This document shows positions 43,673 through 44,089 of a DNA stretch of 44,089 bases, piece after piece; within the stretch, counting starts at the first letter, position 1; each line of letters opens with the position of its first letter. The notes beneath the pieces are model-generated. The model worked only from the letters and a program-made list of their open reading frames with translations, was not told where the DNA came from and ran no database searches. The position numbers were made by a program, and so were the translations under genes. Where the stretch lies: contig CAZQKW010000033.1 of NCBI GenBank assembly GCA_964594075.1, positions 1 through 44,089 on the forward strand. Reading direction: 5' to 3'. This stretch comes from CAZQKW01 sp964594075. Lineage in GTDB: Bacteria; Desulfobacterota; WTBG01; CAIYCZ01.

Positions 43673-43768
43673 ATGGTTGCTTCCCCGCCCTCTCTATCTG
43701 CCACCCCCGGATAAGAGGTTTCTATGCAGTGCACTGTCCGCGGAACATGTGCACTGCATAGATATTTT
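43673..43768 (+). ncRNA. Candidate Pho-induced small RNA, about 95 nt
   Basis: Transcription from the Pho-type promoter at 43611-43666 should begin near 43673. The 5-prime half is rich in C and U (CTTCCCCGCCCTCTC, 43680-43694, and CCACCCCC, 43701-43708), sequences able to pair with purine-rich ribosome sites. The 3-prime half is a 14-bp perfect hairpin followed by TATTTT. No ribosome site or reading frame is seen inside. A second Pho-type promoter begins 34 bases after the hairpin, so the downstream gene does not need this transcript. Size, seed-like C-rich loop and terminator-like end fit a small RNA; an attenuated leader of the gene at 43915 is the alternative. Confidence 0.45.
43721..43768 (+). 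terminator. Strong hairpin, terminator or attenuator
   Basis: Arms TCTATGCAGTGCAC (43721-43734) and its exact complement (43749-43762) form a 14-bp stem with a 14-base loop, followed by TATTTT. It lies between two Pho-type promoters and would stop or weaken transcription from the first. Confidence 0.6.
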
Positions 43769-43801
43769 AAAAATCAGTTCAGAAAAAACGCGAAAGAATA
43801 C

Positions 43802-43857
43802 TCTTAACACAATCTTAACATAAAATTTATACTGGCTTAACAGTTGCCCATTAGAAC
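43802..43857 (+). promoter_or_regulatory. Pho-type box and -10 for the right-edge gene
   Basis: Half-sites TCTTAAC (43802), TCTTAAC (43813), AATTTAT (43824) and GCTTAAC (43835) in perfect 11-bp register, with -10 TAGAAC at 43852-43857. Its AATTTAT/GCTTAAC core matches the TonB-operon box at 16258. This is the best-matching array in the window. Confidence 0.88.
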
Positions 43858-43914
43858 ACGCGGTCAACGATTAATGTTTTACTCACCATTAAACCAATGC
43901 AAAAGGAGGAAAAA

Positions 43915-44089
43915 ATGGGCAACAAACCGAAACAGAAACATTTAAAAAACCAACTGCATCTGGGCACAGCGGCAATACTGCTTATCTGCATGGGTATGCT
44001 TATTGCGCCAGTACCGGCTCTGGCAGGGCCGATATTTGACAACCCTGATTTCATCCTGCTCTTTCCGGGCGTTTCACAAAAAATCTCAT
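43915..44089 (+). CDS. Exported protein, Pho-box controlled (cut by right edge)
   Basis: The first 58 codons of a gene that runs off the window. AAAAGGAGG (43901-43909) precedes the ATG. The protein opens with a basic N-region (NKPKQKHLKNQ), a hydrophobic helix (GTAAILLICMGMLIAPVPALA) and an Ala-x-Ala cleavage site near residue 38, followed by GPIFDNPDFILLFPG. It is therefore exported. Position after phoBR and behind two Pho-type boxes would suit a phosphate-binding protein, porin or exported phosphatase. The visible 20 mature residues do not match PstS or any family I know. Confidence 0.7.
   Translation, partial: MGNKPKQKHLKNQLHLGTAAILLICMGMLIAPVPALAGPIFDNPDFILLFPGVSQKIS

Noticed and set aside
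43915..44089. Calling the right-edge gene pstS
   Set aside because: Position and regulation fit, but the visible residues show no PstS signature.

Overview
The window comes from a diderm (Gram-negative type) bacterium of roughly even base composition. It encodes a TonB-dependent outer-membrane receptor with its ExbB/ExbD/TonB energisers, large exported surface proteins and lipoproteins. The gene mix (B12-type radical SAM enzymes, membrane-fused spermidine-synthase-like proteins, MopE-type repeat proteins, a stand-alone sigma region 4) suggests an uncultivated lineage, for example of Omnitrophota, Nitrospirota or deltaproteobacterial type. The sequence alone does not settle which. There are no tRNAs, rRNAs, CRISPR arrays or recognisable insertion sequences.

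The main result is a phosphate-starvation (Pho-type) regulon packed into one locus. Eleven promoters share one rigid layout. Four 7-bp half-sites (xxTTAAC, xxTTCAT or xxTTTAT) repeat every 11 bp, and a -10 hexamer of form TAnAnn starts exactly 50 bp after the first half-site. This is the classical PhoB box geometry with a diverged half-site. A PhoB/PhoR-like pair lies in the same window (41128-43541). The boxes precede: two divergent beta-helix surface proteins (9833-11569 and 12247-14430); a stand-alone sigma region 4 protein (16083-16274); an 11-kb operon with a DUF3450-type TonB2 system, TPR protein, TonB receptor, third beta-helix protein and lipoprotein (16388-27593); an exported PHP-type metallohydrolase (28184-29824); two small orphan proteins (32660-32932, 33140-33313); a full RpoD-like sigma factor followed by a 54-residue membrane protein (33643-35173); a lipid-remodelling operon on the minus strand with a methyltransferase, a phosphatidylserine decarboxylase and a PHP-glycosyltransferase fusion (39235-35365); and two serial boxes ahead of the exported protein cut by the right edge (43915-). 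Between those last two boxes lies a short C-rich transcript region ending in a strong hairpin, a candidate Pho-induced small RNA.

Reading this together (inference): on phosphate limitation PhoB would turn on outer-membrane capture and TonB-driven uptake, exported phosphoester hydrolysis, replacement of phospholipid by glycolipid, and its own accessory sigma functions. The sigma factor, free region 4 protein, small peptides and candidate small RNA are not part of textbook Pho regulons and are the most novel component.

The left 9.6 kb is a different module with no Pho box: a minus-strand run of a secretin/STN-like protein, a seven-repeat propeller plus SUMF1 protein, two B12-type radical SAM enzymes and a membrane-bound spermidine-synthase-like protein. 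It is convergent with a 60-residue peptide that looks like a ribosomally made, modified peptide (RiPP) precursor. A UMF1-type MFS transporter (14568-15815), a second spermidine-synthase-like membrane protein (29932-32529), an MBL-fold hydrolase and a PflA-like radical SAM protein complete the list.
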